Assembly: GCA_028823235.1 (NCBI GenBank)
Contig: JAPKBW010000012.1
Coordinates: 34,156-98,155, forward strand
Length of the DNA stretch: 64,000 bases
Reading direction: 5' to 3'
From: Longimicrobiales bacterium
Lineage (GTDB): Bacteria; Gemmatimonadota; Gemmatimonadetes; Longimicrobiales; Gaopeijiaceae
Shown here one piece after another: positions 25,123 through 34,698 of the stretch. The notes beneath the pieces are model-generated. The model was given only the letters and a program-made list of their open reading frames with translations. It had not been told where the DNA came from and ran no database searches. The stretch's first letter is position 1; the number at the start of each line of letters is the position of its first letter. Both the position numbers and the translations under genes were made by a program.

Positions 25123-26238
25123 ATGCAATCACTAAACGTCGCTTTCGTGGTTCAGGGCGAGGGCCGCGGTCACATGACCCAGGCGCTGGCCCTCGCGGCC
25201 TTCTTGCGGGAGGCTGGACATGAGGTCTCGACGGTGATGGTAGGCCGCAGCCCGTGGCGGACCATCCCTGACTACTTCGTAGAAGGGATCGCGGCAGACA
25301 TCGAGGAATTCGACGCGCCGACACAGGTGCCCGCGGCAGACGGTCGGGCCCTCTCAGTGCCTCGAACGATCGCGGATGTAGCTCTTCGGAGCCCTGGATT
25401 CATCCGTTCGGTCCTCCGCATCGCAGAAGTGACGCAGGGCGCCGATGTCGTCGTAAATTTTCTCGACCTCATGGGTGGGGCTGCTCGAAAGCTATTCCCC
25501 AGCCGTGTCCCAGCCCTGGCGGTAGCCCACAACTTCGTCTTCCTGCACCCAGATCTCGCGGGTGCGCCAGGTCCAGATCCCCTACGGAGATCCGTGCTGG
25601 CCTACGCTCGCGCTACCGCGTCCGGTACCGACCGCCGGATCGCACTCTCATTCGCACCGCTGGCCAATCGACCGGACCTAGGCCTCGAGGTCGCCCCTCC
25701 GCTCCTGAGGCCTGGCTGGGAGGATCTGCGGTCGTCGCCAGGGGACTATCTGCTGGCATATGCCCTGAACGCTGGCTATGGGGCAGAGCTGTCCGCCTGG
25801 TCTGCAAAAAACCCGAACGTCGAGGTTCACTGTTACCTGCAGGACGGCGAGGCTGCCCTCCCTGCCGGGAGTCCGGCCACATTCCACGCACACGGCCTAG
25901 ATCAGACCGCGTTCCTGTCTCACCTAGCCGGATGCCGTGCGTATGTCGGGTCCGCCGGCTTCGAGTCGATATGTGAAGCACATCTGCTCGGGAAGCCGGT
26001 TCTCGCGGTTCCAACCGAAGGGCAATTCGAGCAAACCCTCAACGCGTGGGATGCGGAGAGGGTCGGCGTGGCCCGAGCGGGCTCGTATGCTGCCCTGGAC
26101 GATTTTTGGCAATCTCCACCTACCCCTGGTCAGGAGGCGGTGGACGGATTCCGCCGCTGGCTAGCGACCGCGCCAGATTTTTTCGTCGACGCAGTCCAGC
26201 GCACGTCCCATACTGCTGCCGGTGGTGGACCCGGATGA
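25123..26238 (+). CDS. Glycosyltransferase, MurG/UGT-like (GT-B fold)
   Basis: This 371-residue protein starts with a nucleotide-sugar glycosyltransferase N-terminal motif (VQGEGRGHMTQALALAAFLREAGHEV, as in MurG and COG1819). It ends with the donor-binding pattern HLAGCRAYVGSAGFESICEAHLLGKPVLAVP plus EGQFEQTLNAW. It probably glycosylates a lipid or small metabolite at the cytosolic face. No sugar donor can be assigned. The gene is divergent from lpdA and overlaps or abuts the downstream GNAT-like gene, so the two are likely co-expressed. Confidence 0.82.
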   Translation: MQSLNVAFVVQGEGRGHMTQALALAAFLREAGHEVSTVMVGRSPWRTIPDYFVEGIAADIEEFDAPTQVPAADGRALSVPRTIADVALRSPGFIRSVLRIAEVTQGADVVVNFLDLMGGAARKLFPSRVPALAVAHNFVFLHPDLAGAPGPDPLRRSVLAYARATASGTDRRIALSFAPLANRPDLGLEVAPPLLRPGWEDLRSSPGDYLLAYALNAGYGAELSAWSAKNPNVEVHCYLQDGEAALPAGSPATFHAHGLDQTAFLSHLAGCRAYVGSAGFESICEAHLLGKPVLAVPTEGQFEQTLNAWDAERVGVARAGSYAALDDFWQSPPTPGQEAVDGFRRWLATAPDFFVDAVQRTSHTAAGGGPG

Positions 26239-26248
26239 GGCGGAATGT

Positions 26249-27373
26249 GTGGCGTTGTTGATTTCAGAGCTGAGCGGTCGGCGTGGGACCGCACGATTCG
26301 TAGACGTTCCGTGGAAGATTCTCACCGACCAACCAAACTGGATCCCCCCGCTTCGGGCCGTGGTCCGTGACGGCCTCGATGATCGGAAAAACCCTTTCTA
26401 CCGAAATGCCGACCGGGCGCTCTTCATTGCTGAGCGGGACGGAGTGCCTGTAGGCCGCATCGCCGCGATCGAGAATCGCGCACACAATCGTCACCACAAA
26501 GACCGGGTCGGATTCTTCGGGTTCTTCGACTGTGCGAACGACACTGAAGCGGCGACGGCACTGTTGGGCCGAGCAGAACAGTGGCTCGCTGCGCGGGGGC
26601 TCGACGCTGCGCGCGGCCCTGTCAGCCCCTCGATGAACCACGAGTCGGGCTTGCTCATTGATGGGTTCGATACGCCTCCCGTGCTCATGACCCCGTGGAA
26701 CCCGGACTGGTGCGAGAACCTCATCGAGGGTGCGGGATATGTGCAAGCCCAGGACCTCCTCGGCTACTACATCCCCGCCGAGGGTGAACATTCGGTGCCG
26801 GATCGACTGCAACGTCTAGCCGAGCGAACAGCCAAGCGGACCGGCGTCACGTTCCGGACGCTCAATGTCGACGTGCTCGAGAAGGAGGCTCGTAAGGTCC
26901 TCGACCTCTACTGCGACGCGTGGTCCGGCAACTGGGGGTTCGTGCCACCCGCATGGGACGAGTTCTGGCATACGGCCAAGGACCTCAAGTCCGTGCTCAT
27001 GCCCCAGTTCTCCTTCGTTGCCGAGGTCGACGGAGAAATGGTGGGCTTCATGATGCTGGCCCGTGACCTGAACAAGGTGCTCCAGACGATACCCTCCGGG
27101 CGGCTGTGGCCGACAAACATCGTCAAGCTCCTGCTCGGGCTCCCGAAGGTGCAGACAGGTCGAATCGTTCTCCTCGGCATGCGATCAGACTATCGCCACC
27201 GTGGACTGTTTCCGCTGTTCGCTTACGAAGCGGCCCGCCTGGCGCAGGAGATCGGATTCAAAGGAGCGGAAGCCTCATGGATCCTCGCCGACAATGACGC
27301 GCTCATCGCCCCGATGGAAGCGATGGGCATGAAAGCCTACAAGCGCTGGCGGATCTACGAGAAATCGTTGTAG
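26249..27373 (+). CDS. Large GNAT-like N-acyltransferase
   Basis: About 374 residues with GNAT-type features in two halves: ALFIAERDGVPVGRIAAIENRAHN (~55-80) and FVAEVDGEMVGFMMLARDLNKV (~250) with LGMRSDYRHRGLFPLFAYEAAR (acyl-CoA loop, ~310). Such long single-chain GNATs are widespread but mostly uncharacterised. GTG 26249 has GAGG 8 nt upstream and is my preferred start; GTG 26222 would overlap the glycosyltransferase gene. Coupling to that gene suggests that acylation and glycosylation act on the same product. That is inference. Confidence 0.8.
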   Translation: MALLISELSGRRGTARFVDVPWKILTDQPNWIPPLRAVVRDGLDDRKNPFYRNADRALFIAERDGVPVGRIAAIENRAHNRHHKDRVGFFGFFDCANDTEAATALLGRAEQWLAARGLDAARGPVSPSMNHESGLLIDGFDTPPVLMTPWNPDWCENLIEGAGYVQAQDLLGYYIPAEGEHSVPDRLQRLAERTAKRTGVTFRTLNVDVLEKEARKVLDLYCDAWSGNWGFVPPAWDEFWHTAKDLKSVLMPQFSFVAEVDGEMVGFMMLARDLNKVLQTIPSGRLWPTNIVKLLLGLPKVQTGRIVLLGMRSDYRHRGLFPLFAYEAARLAQEIGFKGAEASWILADNDALIAPMEAMGMKAYKRWRIYEKSL

Positions 27374-27392
27374 TGCCAATGCTCCGACTCGC

Positions 27393-29096
27393 CTAGCGCT
27401 CCCAGACAACCCGGCCACCCAGCATCGTCAAGTCGACCTCCATCGTCTCCAGGCAAGGGTCGGGACACGTCACGTAGTTCGCAGCCGTTACGACCAGGTC
27501 AGCAAGCATTCCCGGCACGAGCGTACCGCGAGTGTCTTCCGTGTACGTGAGCCACGCGTATCCCTCAGCCATCGCGCGAAGCGCTTCTTCCCGGGTCACC
27601 CTTTGATCCGGACCCGATACACCGGCACTGATCGTGCCGCGGGTCGTAAAGTGATGGAGCACCCACCACGGGTCGTACGGTACCACTGGTGAGTCAGTCC
27701 CCAGTGACACCGGAATTTCTGCGTCGATATAGGCCCGCAGCGGTGTCGTCCACCCGGCCCGATCTGCACCCCAATACTCCACCAGACTCGGTGCCGCAAG
27801 GTAGAGATGGTCCTGGGCAGAAACCCCGACGCCAAGAGCCTTCATTCGTGGAAAATGATCTTCTCGTGGAATAAACCCATGCTCGACAATCCATCGTTGG
27901 TCGGCGATCGACCGCTCGTCAGCTGCGATTTCATATGCATCGAGTACCAGGTCGATCGCCGCGTCGCCGACAGCATGTGTCGCGACACGCCATCCGGCAT
28001 CCTGCAGGGCAAGCACCGACTCGATGAAGGGCTCTCGGGGTACGGTCTGAAGTCCAAAAAAAGCGCCGCCCTCCCCCCATGGCTCCTCATACGCCTCCCG
28101 CATGAGGCCACCCTCGAAACCACCGTCGACACCGAGCTTCACCCCACCTAGACGAAGCAATCCTGCCGCATCAATCTCATCAGAAGGCGGGGTCGCGGGT
28201 GGCGACGGCCAACTCGCCATGGCCTCTTCAAGAGCGCCCGGCGATCCTGATCGTGGGGCGCGCAAGAGAAATTCGACACGCATTTCGAGGCGGCCTTCCG
28301 CCTCGAGTGATTCGATCATCTCGAACTGCTGGGGAGAGCCGCCGGGATGGCGGACGCTTGTCAGTCCCCGTCTGGAGAGAACGGCGTACTGGTCTACCAG
28401 CGCCACTTTCTGCTCCTCGACCGACAGTACTGGCGGCGACGGAAGTCGCACAGGGTCCTTCGCCCGATCAACGAGTTCTCCGTTCAGGCGCCCGTCCTCG
28501 TAGCGGCCGATCCGTCCGCCCGGGACATCCCGCGCATCGCGAGTGATTCCCCACTTCTCCAGGGCACGACTGTTGAGGATGTACTCGTGACCTCCACGAA
28601 CGACGACCAGCGGGTGGTCCGGTGCGGCACGGTCCAGCTCATCTCGGTACGGCAACCGTTGCTCCGCCAACTGGCCCTCGTGCCAGTCGGAGTTGGTTAC
28701 CACCACCTCGCCGATGGGGGTCTCGGCAGCTCGAGTAGCAATCAGATCATACACATCCTGAAGCGAGCGCGCCCTCGAGAGGTCGACGCCCAAACCGCCG
28801 CCGATGGAGTGCAGGTGGTTGTCAGTGAGGCCCGGCACCACCGACCGGCCGTCGAGTTCAATGACGCGGGTCGCCGGGCCAATCCACTCGCCGACTTCGG
28901 CATCGGTTCCCAGTGCCACAACACGATCCCCGCGGACCGCGATCGCCTCGACTACCCCCTCCGCACCAAGGGACACCACAGCACCCCCAGCAAGAACAAC
29001 GTCCGCGAAGCGCTCGTCGTTCGGCCCATCATTCGGCACACACGCGGTGGCCAGCACCAGTCCAAGGAGCAGTCGGGTGCGCAGGGTCGTGGTCAT
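27393..29096 (-). CDS. Lipoprotein amidohydrolase, YtcJ-like
   Basis: ATG 29096 gives a lipoprotein signal: MTTTLRTRL, hydrophobic core, lipobox Ala-Thr-Ala-Cys. The ~567-residue protein has the YtcJ/NfdA-type amidohydrolase sequence: VVPGLTDNHLHSIGG (intact HxH), KLGVDGGFEGGLM, VATHAVGDAAIDLVLDAYE, IVEHGFIP and SLGTDSPVVPYDPWW. These are periplasmic metal-dependent hydrolases of formamide-like or cyclic compounds; the true substrate is unknown. It converges with the GNAT-like gene (19-nt gap). The 294-nt gap upstream, to pdhC, has no recognised gene or signal. Confidence 0.9.
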   Translation of the reverse strand: MTTTLRTRLLLGLVLATACVPNDGPNDERFADVVLAGGAVVSLGAEGVVEAIAVRGDRVVALGTDAEVGEWIGPATRVIELDGRSVVPGLTDNHLHSIGGGLGVDLSRARSLQDVYDLIATRAAETPIGEVVVTNSDWHEGQLAEQRLPYRDELDRAAPDHPLVVVRGGHEYILNSRALEKWGITRDARDVPGGRIGRYEDGRLNGELVDRAKDPVRLPSPPVLSVEEQKVALVDQYAVLSRRGLTSVRHPGGSPQQFEMIESLEAEGRLEMRVEFLLRAPRSGSPGALEEAMASWPSPPATPPSDEIDAAGLLRLGGVKLGVDGGFEGGLMREAYEEPWGEGGAFFGLQTVPREPFIESVLALQDAGWRVATHAVGDAAIDLVLDAYEIAADERSIADQRWIVEHGFIPREDHFPRMKALGVGVSAQDHLYLAAPSLVEYWGADRAGWTTPLRAYIDAEIPVSLGTDSPVVPYDPWWVLHHFTTRGTISAGVSGPDQRVTREEALRAMAEGYAWLTYTEDTRGTLVPGMLADLVVTAANYVTCPDPCLETMEVDLTMLGGRVVWER

Positions 29097-29390
29097 TACA
29101 TACCATCCACAGCGTTGGTGGAGCGTTTTTGATTCTTGTGAAGATCTTCGTAATACAGAGGAATGGATAGGCAGGAAGCGGTGATGGGTATGGCGGTGGG
29201 ATAATGATTCTGGCTCAGCCGGCTTCGGTCGACGCACAGGTTCAGGCCTCTGGCAGGAGGGTCCAGCGAGTTCAGCCAGTTGATCGGCATACGCCCGGAC
29301 GAATCATGTCATGCCGACATGGAGCAAGAGGAACGGCAACCAGGCTGGACCGAGCAGGCCCAAAGGGTAGATATCGGAGTCCGGAAACGC

Positions 29391-30674
29391 CTACAGCAGA
29401 ATCGCGGTCGGCTCCTCGAGCATTCCTTTCAGGGTCTGCAGGAAGCGCGAGCCCTGTGCCCCATCGATCACCCGATGATCACAGCTCATCGTGATACGCA
29501 TCCGAGGACGAACGACAACCTCTCCATTCACGACTACGGGCATCTCTTCGATGCCGCCCACCGCAAGAATGGCGGACTCAGGCGGGTTGATGATTGCCGT
29601 GAACTCATGGATACCGAACATCCCCAGATTCGAGACCGAGAACGTCGCACCGGTGTACTCATCAGGCATGAGCTTCTTCTCCCTCGCACGACCAGCGAGC
29701 TCTTTTACCTCGGACCCGATCTGGGCTAGGCCCTTGAGGTGAGCGTTCCGCACGATCGGCGTGATCAGCCCGTCCTCTACAGCGACGGCGACGCCGATGT
29801 GAATCGCATTGAAGCGACGAATGAAACCGTCTTGCCACTGGGCATTGCAGTTCGGGTGCTGCCGAAGCGCTCCGGCCACCGCCTTCAGCACGATGTCATT
29901 GATCGAGATCTTGCCACCCTCCCGTTCGAGCATCGCGTTGATGCTCTTTCGGGCCTCCATCACGCGGGCCATGTCGATGTCCATCGTGAGATAGAACGTC
30001 GGGACAGGTCCGATCGAAGTGACCAGACGCTTCGCAATTGTTTTGCGCATCTGCGACGTCGGCACGTCTTCGTACTCTGCCTCATTCGGCGTCCATGCCG
30101 CGACCACAACCGGCGACGAAGCCCTCACACCTGCGGCCTTCGCAGCCTCGACATCGCGCTTCACAATCCGGCCAGCCGGACCAGAACCCGCGACGCTCGA
30201 CAGATCGACACCCATCTCTTCAGCCAACCGTCGGGCCAGGGGTGACGCCTTCACTCGGCCACCCGTTGCCACTGGCACAGCCGGGGCAGGTGCGTACTCA
30301 GCGACAGGGTGCGCAGCTACGGGTGCTGCCGCAGGCTCAGCGTTCACGGCCACTGGCGCGGAGGCCGCTTCGGGAGCCACAGGTGCTGCGACACCTCCGC
30401 CACCGACACCCTCGACCCCGGATATGTCCTCTTCAGCTCCCGCAATCACACCGATGATCGCACCGACTTCAGCGGTGCCCCCGGCTGGCAGAAAGATCTT
30501 CCGAAGGACGCCGTCGCCACGAGCGACGAGCTCCATGGTCGCCTTGTCCGTCTCGATCTCGGCAAGGATGTCACCGTTTGCGATCTCATCGCCCTCAGAT
30601 TTGAGCCACTGTACCAGCTGGCCTTCCTCCATGGTCGGAGACAGCGCTTCCATATGGACTTTCGTGGTTGCCAT
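29391..30674 (-). CDS. pdhC: Pyruvate dehydrogenase E2, dihydrolipoamide acetyltransferase
   Basis: 427 residues in the standard E2 order. One N-terminal lipoyl domain carries the lipoyl lysine in ETDKATME (~45). An Ala/Pro-rich flexible linker (~85-140) leads to an E3/E1-binding domain (ASPLARRLAEEMGV ... GPAGRIVKRDVEAA). The C-terminal catalytic domain holds DHRVIDGAQG, with the active-site His and Asp. It transfers acetyl groups to CoA. It is last in the lipA-pdhA-pdhB-pdhC operon. Confidence 0.95.
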   Translation of the reverse strand: MATTKVHMEALSPTMEEGQLVQWLKSEGDEIANGDILAEIETDKATMELVARGDGVLRKIFLPAGGTAEVGAIIGVIAGAEEDISGVEGVGGGGVAAPVAPEAASAPVAVNAEPAAAPVAAHPVAEYAPAPAVPVATGGRVKASPLARRLAEEMGVDLSSVAGSGPAGRIVKRDVEAAKAAGVRASSPVVVAAWTPNEAEYEDVPTSQMRKTIAKRLVTSIGPVPTFYLTMDIDMARVMEARKSINAMLEREGGKISINDIVLKAVAGALRQHPNCNAQWQDGFIRRFNAIHIGVAVAVEDGLITPIVRNAHLKGLAQIGSEVKELAGRAREKKLMPDEYTGATFSVSNLGMFGIHEFTAIINPPESAILAVGGIEEMPVVVNGEVVVRPRMRITMSCDHRVIDGAQGSRFLQTLKGMLEEPTAILL

Positions 30675-30718
30675 CTATCGGCTCCCAACGCTCGCGCAGG
30701 CGAGCAAGATCGTGTGCA

Positions 30719-31699
30719 TTAGCGGTAGAGGACCTTCTTCACAGCTTCAATGACGCGGGCGACTGACGGCTTCGCGAGCATCTCAAGATTCTTCGCATAC
30801 GGCATCGGTATGTCGGCCTGCGTCACACGCAGTATAGGCGCATCGAGGTAGTCGAACGCCTCTTCCTGGATCATCGAGACGATCTGCGCACCTGTACCAG
30901 CATATGGCCATCCCTCTTCGAGGTAGACCAATCGGTTCGTTTTCTGTGCCGTTTCAAGAATCGCGTCCATGTCCAGCGGACGAATCGTCCGCAGATCAAG
31001 AACGTCTGCCTCGATGCCATCTTTTTCGAGCTTGGCAGCAGCCTGAAGGGCGACGTGGATCATTTTTCCATGCGTGATGATCGATACATCGCCACCCTCA
31101 CGCTTCAGATCCGCAACGCCGAGAGGAATGATGAAGTCGTCATCCTCCGGCACTTCGCCCTTGATGTTGTAGAGGAGCTCACCTTCCATGAAGGCGACAG
31201 GGTCATTGTCCCTGATGGCCGCCTTCAGGAGGCCCTTCGCATCAGCGGGCGTGCCCGGAGTGACAACTTTGCAGCCGGGCGCATGGGAGTAGTAGGTTTC
31301 GCACGCTTGGGAGTGCTGAGCCGAGAGCTGCAGGGCTGCACCCGTAGGCCCACGGAACACCAGTGGCATCGGGAACTGCCCCTCGGACATGTAGAACATC
31401 TTCGCGGCGGAGTTAATCACCTGATCGATCGCCAGGAACGCGAAGTTGAAGGTCATGAACTCGACGACGGGCCGAAGACCCGCCATTGCAGCCCCAACGC
31501 TGAGACCGGTGAATCCAAGTTCACTGATTGGCGAGTCGACCACTCTCTGATCGCCGAACTCCGCCAGTAGGCCCTTGGACACCTTGTAGGCGCCGTCGTA
31601 CTCGGCGACTTCCTCTCCTATCAGGAACACATCAGGGTCACGAGCCATCTCTTCGCGCAGGGCTTCGTTCAGCGCCTCGCGATACGTAATAACCGCCAT
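30719..31699 (-). CDS. pdhB: Pyruvate dehydrogenase E1 component beta subunit
   Basis: 326 residues, typical E1-beta: MAVITYREALNEALREEMARDP at the N-terminus, VFLIGEEVAEYDGAYKVSKGL, DSPISELGFTGLSVGAAMAGLRPVVEFMTFNF (TPP-site glutamate), and RLVYLEEGW near the C-terminal transketolase domain. It pairs with the alpha subunit encoded immediately upstream; the two genes share one nucleotide at 31699. Confidence 0.95.
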   Translation of the reverse strand: MAVITYREALNEALREEMARDPDVFLIGEEVAEYDGAYKVSKGLLAEFGDQRVVDSPISELGFTGLSVGAAMAGLRPVVEFMTFNFAFLAIDQVINSAAKMFYMSEGQFPMPLVFRGPTGAALQLSAQHSQACETYYSHAPGCKVVTPGTPADAKGLLKAAIRDNDPVAFMEGELLYNIKGEVPEDDDFIIPLGVADLKREGGDVSIITHGKMIHVALQAAAKLEKDGIEADVLDLRTIRPLDMDAILETAQKTNRLVYLEEGWPYAGTGAQIVSMIQEEAFDYLDAPILRVTQADIPMPYAKNLEMLAKPSVARVIEAVKKVLYR

Positions 31700-32778
31700 C
31701 AGTGGGCCCCTTTCGATTCGTCGCGCCCATCAAAGAAGAGCCGTCCATTCGGATTGATCTCCGCCCACACGTTCCGGTAGAGCGCTTCCGGACTCGGCAC
31801 CGGGGAGGCCTCCGCAAAGTCGGCCGCTTCCGATGAGATCTGACGAGCTTCTGCGTCCATCTCTTCGAGGGCCGCCTGGTCGAGCGCCCCCGCATTCATC
31901 AACTGATCCCGAAGGATCGCTATGGGGTCCTGTTCGGTCCTTGCCTTCTCGACCTCTTCGTTCGATCGGTAGGTCCCGGACACGGCGTCGGACATCGAGT
32001 GGCCTCGGAACCGATACGTCTGAAGGTCCACGAACTGGGGTCCGGCGCCGCCACGCACCTTGGCTGTGATGTCACGGAAGAAGGCGTAGGTCTCAAGCAC
32101 ATCCTGACCATTCACGACGTGAGCGTCCATACCATATGGGACAGCCTTGGCAGACATATCCGTCTCTGAGACCCGGGAGAACGCAGTCCCCATGCCGTAT
32201 TCGTTGTTCTCGACGACGTAGATCGCTGGAAGACCCCAAATCGCAGCCATGTTCAGCGCCTCATGGAAGCCTCCCTGGTTTACGGCAGCATCACCCATGA
32301 AGACGATGACCACGGAATCTTCGCTGCGGTATTTGATCTTCCACGCGATGCCGGTCGCGAGCGGAACCTGCCCGCCGACGATGCCGTGGCCACCCATGAA
32401 GCGGCACTCGGCATTGAAAATGTGCATCGAACCGCCCTTCCCCCCCGAGGCGCCGTCGGCCTTACCATACAACTCGGCCATGACTGCATTAGGAGACACG
32501 CCCTTGGCAATCGCCTGGGTGTGCTCTCGGTAGGCGCTCATCACATAGTCGTCGTCGCGCAGCGGCTTGATGCTTCCGGCAGCGGCAGCTTCCTGACCAA
32601 TATGGACGTGGCAAAAGCCGCCGATCTTTCCGATTGCATACCCCTCCTCGGTCTTCTCCTCGAAACGCCGGTACAGCAGCATATCACGCAAAAGCTCGAG
32701 GCCGAGCTCTTCACTTACTCCGTGCTCCGCGAAGGGATCGCTCTTCTTCTTCCGAGCCTTCGTTTTCGTATCTGCCAC
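31699..32778 (-). CDS. pdhA: Pyruvate dehydrogenase E1 component alpha subunit
   Basis: 359 residues with LLRDMLLYRRFEEK, GGKGGSMHIF, GHGIVGGQVPLATG and the TPP motif FMGDAAVNQGGFHEAL ... VVENNEYGMGT. Lysine-rich N-terminus (~1-17). It decarboxylates pyruvate with E1-beta. It starts only 1 nt after lipA ends, so lipoyl-group synthesis and the lipoyl-dependent complex are co-expressed. Confidence 0.95.
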   Translation of the reverse strand: MADTKTKARKKKSDPFAEHGVSEELGLELLRDMLLYRRFEEKTEEGYAIGKIGGFCHVHIGQEAAAAGSIKPLRDDDYVMSAYREHTQAIAKGVSPNAVMAELYGKADGASGGKGGSMHIFNAECRFMGGHGIVGGQVPLATGIAWKIKYRSEDSVVIVFMGDAAVNQGGFHEALNMAAIWGLPAIYVVENNEYGMGTAFSRVSETDMSAKAVPYGMDAHVVNGQDVLETYAFFRDITAKVRGGAGPQFVDLQTYRFRGHSMSDAVSGTYRSNEEVEKARTEQDPIAILRDQLMNAGALDQAALEEMDAEARQISSEAADFAEASPVPSPEALYRNVWAEINPNGRLFFDGRDESKGAH

Positions 32779-32779
32779 C

Positions 32780-33877
32780 TCAAACTCCCTTCATCGCTCG
32801 GCCAGGCCGGCCGAGTTCTAGCTGAACGAGATCCAGACGGACCTCGGCGGGGGCGGGAATGTCCGCCTCCATAACATTTTTTATGGATCCAGGCCCACCA
32901 GCTTCCAGTTCGCGGGCTTGTTCCTTCGCATGGTAGCTCGAGCGCACGAGGGCACCCGACTCAACATGCTTGAATCCGTACTCCTCTTCACCAACACGCT
33001 TCCATTCGATGAACTCGTCTGGCGTCACCCAGCGAGCGACGGGAATGTGCATCGGAGAAGGTCGCAGGTACTGCCCGAGCGTGAGGATATCGACGGCAGC
33101 CTCGCGCAGGTCAATCATCGCCTGTCGGATCTCAGCATCTTCCTCGCCCATGCCTAGGATGATGCCCGTCTTGGTGAGCATATCTGGCGCGATGCCCTTC
33201 ACTGCACCGAGATAGGAGATCGACCGCCAGTACCGCCCCCCTGGTCGGACATCGGGGTGTAGCCGCAGGACAGTTTCCAGGTTGTGTCCGAGAATCGCGG
33301 GGCCCGAATCAATCACGGTTTTCAGCGCGGCCTCGTCTCCCTTGAAATCGGGAATCAGGACCTCGACGGAGCAGCCCGGCATGGCCTCATGTATGCGGCG
33401 GATCGTCTCAGCGTAGATCCGCGCGCCCCCGTCGGGCAGCTCGTCGCGATTCACGCTTGTAATGACGACGTGCTCCAGTTCCATCTTCTGGACAGTCTCG
33501 GCAACTCGGCGTGGCTCATCTTCGTCGAGCGTCGTCGGCATACCGTGCGCGACACCGCAGTACTTGCAGGCGCGCGTGCAGACGTCGCCGAGAATCATAA
33601 ACGTGGCAGTTCCGTCTTCCCAGCACTCCCCGATATTCGGACAGCTGGCTTCCTCACATACAGTGTGAAGACCCTCGGACCGCATCATCTTCTTGAGGCG
33701 GAGGTAGTTGGGGCCACCCGGTGAGCGAACCTTCAGCCAGGACGGTTTGCGCGATCGAATGTCGATCGTCTCGAGCCCGTCGTGGGCTCGTATCTTCGAG
33801 GTACCCTTCGGCTTCACGACCCCGGTGTTCTTTCCGGTAGGCGCGTATCCCTTGGGGGCGTCAGACTTTATGCTCAC
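32780..33877 (-). CDS. lipA: Lipoyl synthase
   Basis: A radical SAM enzyme of 365 residues that inserts two sulfurs into octanoyl groups on E2. It has both clusters: CEEASCPNIGECW (auxiliary 4Fe-4S) and the radical-SAM CTRACKYC motif. Family motifs VVITSVNRDELPDGGA and HNLETVLRLHPDVRPGG are present, with RSSYHAKEQ near the end. The ~60-residue N-terminal extension is longer than in E. coli. It is first in the pdh operon and about 100 nt downstream of a terminator-like hairpin. Confidence 0.95.
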   Translation of the reverse strand: MSIKSDAPKGYAPTGKNTGVVKPKGTSKIRAHDGLETIDIRSRKPSWLKVRSPGGPNYLRLKKMMRSEGLHTVCEEASCPNIGECWEDGTATFMILGDVCTRACKYCGVAHGMPTTLDEDEPRRVAETVQKMELEHVVITSVNRDELPDGGARIYAETIRRIHEAMPGCSVEVLIPDFKGDEAALKTVIDSGPAILGHNLETVLRLHPDVRPGGRYWRSISYLGAVKGIAPDMLTKTGIILGMGEEDAEIRQAMIDLREAAVDILTLGQYLRPSPMHIPVARWVTPDEFIEWKRVGEEEYGFKHVESGALVRSSYHAKEQARELEAGGPGSIKNVMEADIPAPAEVRLDLVQLELGRPGRAMKGV

Positions 33878-33930
33878 GGGCTTCTCACCGATTCGAGCGA
33901 GATCAGTCTGCCGAGTTTCCGGCAGAGCTA

Positions 33931-33956
33931 AGAAAAAAGCCCCACTTGGCAGGGCT
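33931..33956 (-). terminator. Rho-independent terminator
   Basis: On the minus strand AGCCC and GGGCT form a stem around a 9-nt loop, followed by six T residues. It sits about 20 nt after the stop of the LOG-family gene (33976) and before lipA, so it separates the two transcription units. Confidence 0.75.
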
Positions 33957-33975
33957 CACAAGGCCAAGGTGATCC

Positions 33976-34698
33976 TTAAAGGGGAAGCTCGTGCAGACCG
34001 CTTAGAATGTGATCGCGAGCGACCTCCGGGTCATCGGTCACACACATGAGGTCAATATCGTCAGCAGCGAGCTTTCCTTCGGCGGCCATTGTGTTCCGAA
34101 TCCAGTCCAGCAGACCAGTCCAATATTCATTACCGAAGAGCACCACTGGGAAGTCCCGGACCTTGTGGGTCTGGATGAGCGTCAGTGCCTCAAAGAGTTC
34201 ATCCATGGTTCCGAACCCGCCAGGGAAGATGACAAATCCGCACGCATACTTCATGAACATCATCTTTCGGACGAAGAAGTACCGGAAGTCGATGGACACA
34301 TCGAGATATTCATTCCCACCCTGCTCGAAGGGCAGCTCGATGTTGCACCCCACGGACTTTGCTCCGGCCAGCCGCGCGCCTTTGTTCGCAGCCTCCATGA
34401 TGCCTGGCCCACCGCCGGTGATCACAGCAAAGCCTGCCTCACCAAGCAATCGAGACGTCTCAACGCAAGCCTGGTACATCGGATCTTCAGGTTTCGTGCG
34501 AGCCGACCCAAAAACTGAAACGGCAGTTCCAATAGAGTGAAGTTCGTCAAATCCCTCAACGAATTCACCCATGATCCGGAATACGCGCCACGAATCTTGC
34601 CCGAGGCTCTCACGCCCAAGCATCCGCTCGTCCTCTGTCTCGCGCTCATGCGGGAAGGGTTTGCTGGGATCTGCTCCAGGGTCGAACGAGTCACCCAT
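33976..34698 (-). CDS. LOG-family protein (TIGR00730; predicted nucleotide 5'-monophosphate phosphoribohydrolase)
   Basis: 240 residues from ATG 34698 (MGDSFDPGAD); a longer start at 34737 would overlap the upstream epimerase gene by 47 nt. Motifs VSVFGSART, AVITGGGPGIMEAANKGA and FPGGFGTMDELFEALTL are the LOG signatures (PGGxGTxxE). The family cleaves ribose 5'-monophosphate from nucleotides, making cytokinin-like bases or salvaging nucleotides. The ~40-residue charged N-terminus is typical of the longer subgroup. A terminator follows. Confidence 0.9.
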   Translation of the reverse strand: MGDSFDPGADPSKPFPHERETEDERMLGRESLGQDSWRVFRIMGEFVEGFDELHSIGTAVSVFGSARTKPEDPMYQACVETSRLLGEAGFAVITGGGPGIMEAANKGARLAGAKSVGCNIELPFEQGGNEYLDVSIDFRYFFVRKMMFMKYACGFVIFPGGFGTMDELFEALTLIQTHKVRDFPVVLFGNEYWTGLLDWIRNTMAAEGKLAADDIDLMCVTDDPEVARDHILSGLHELPL

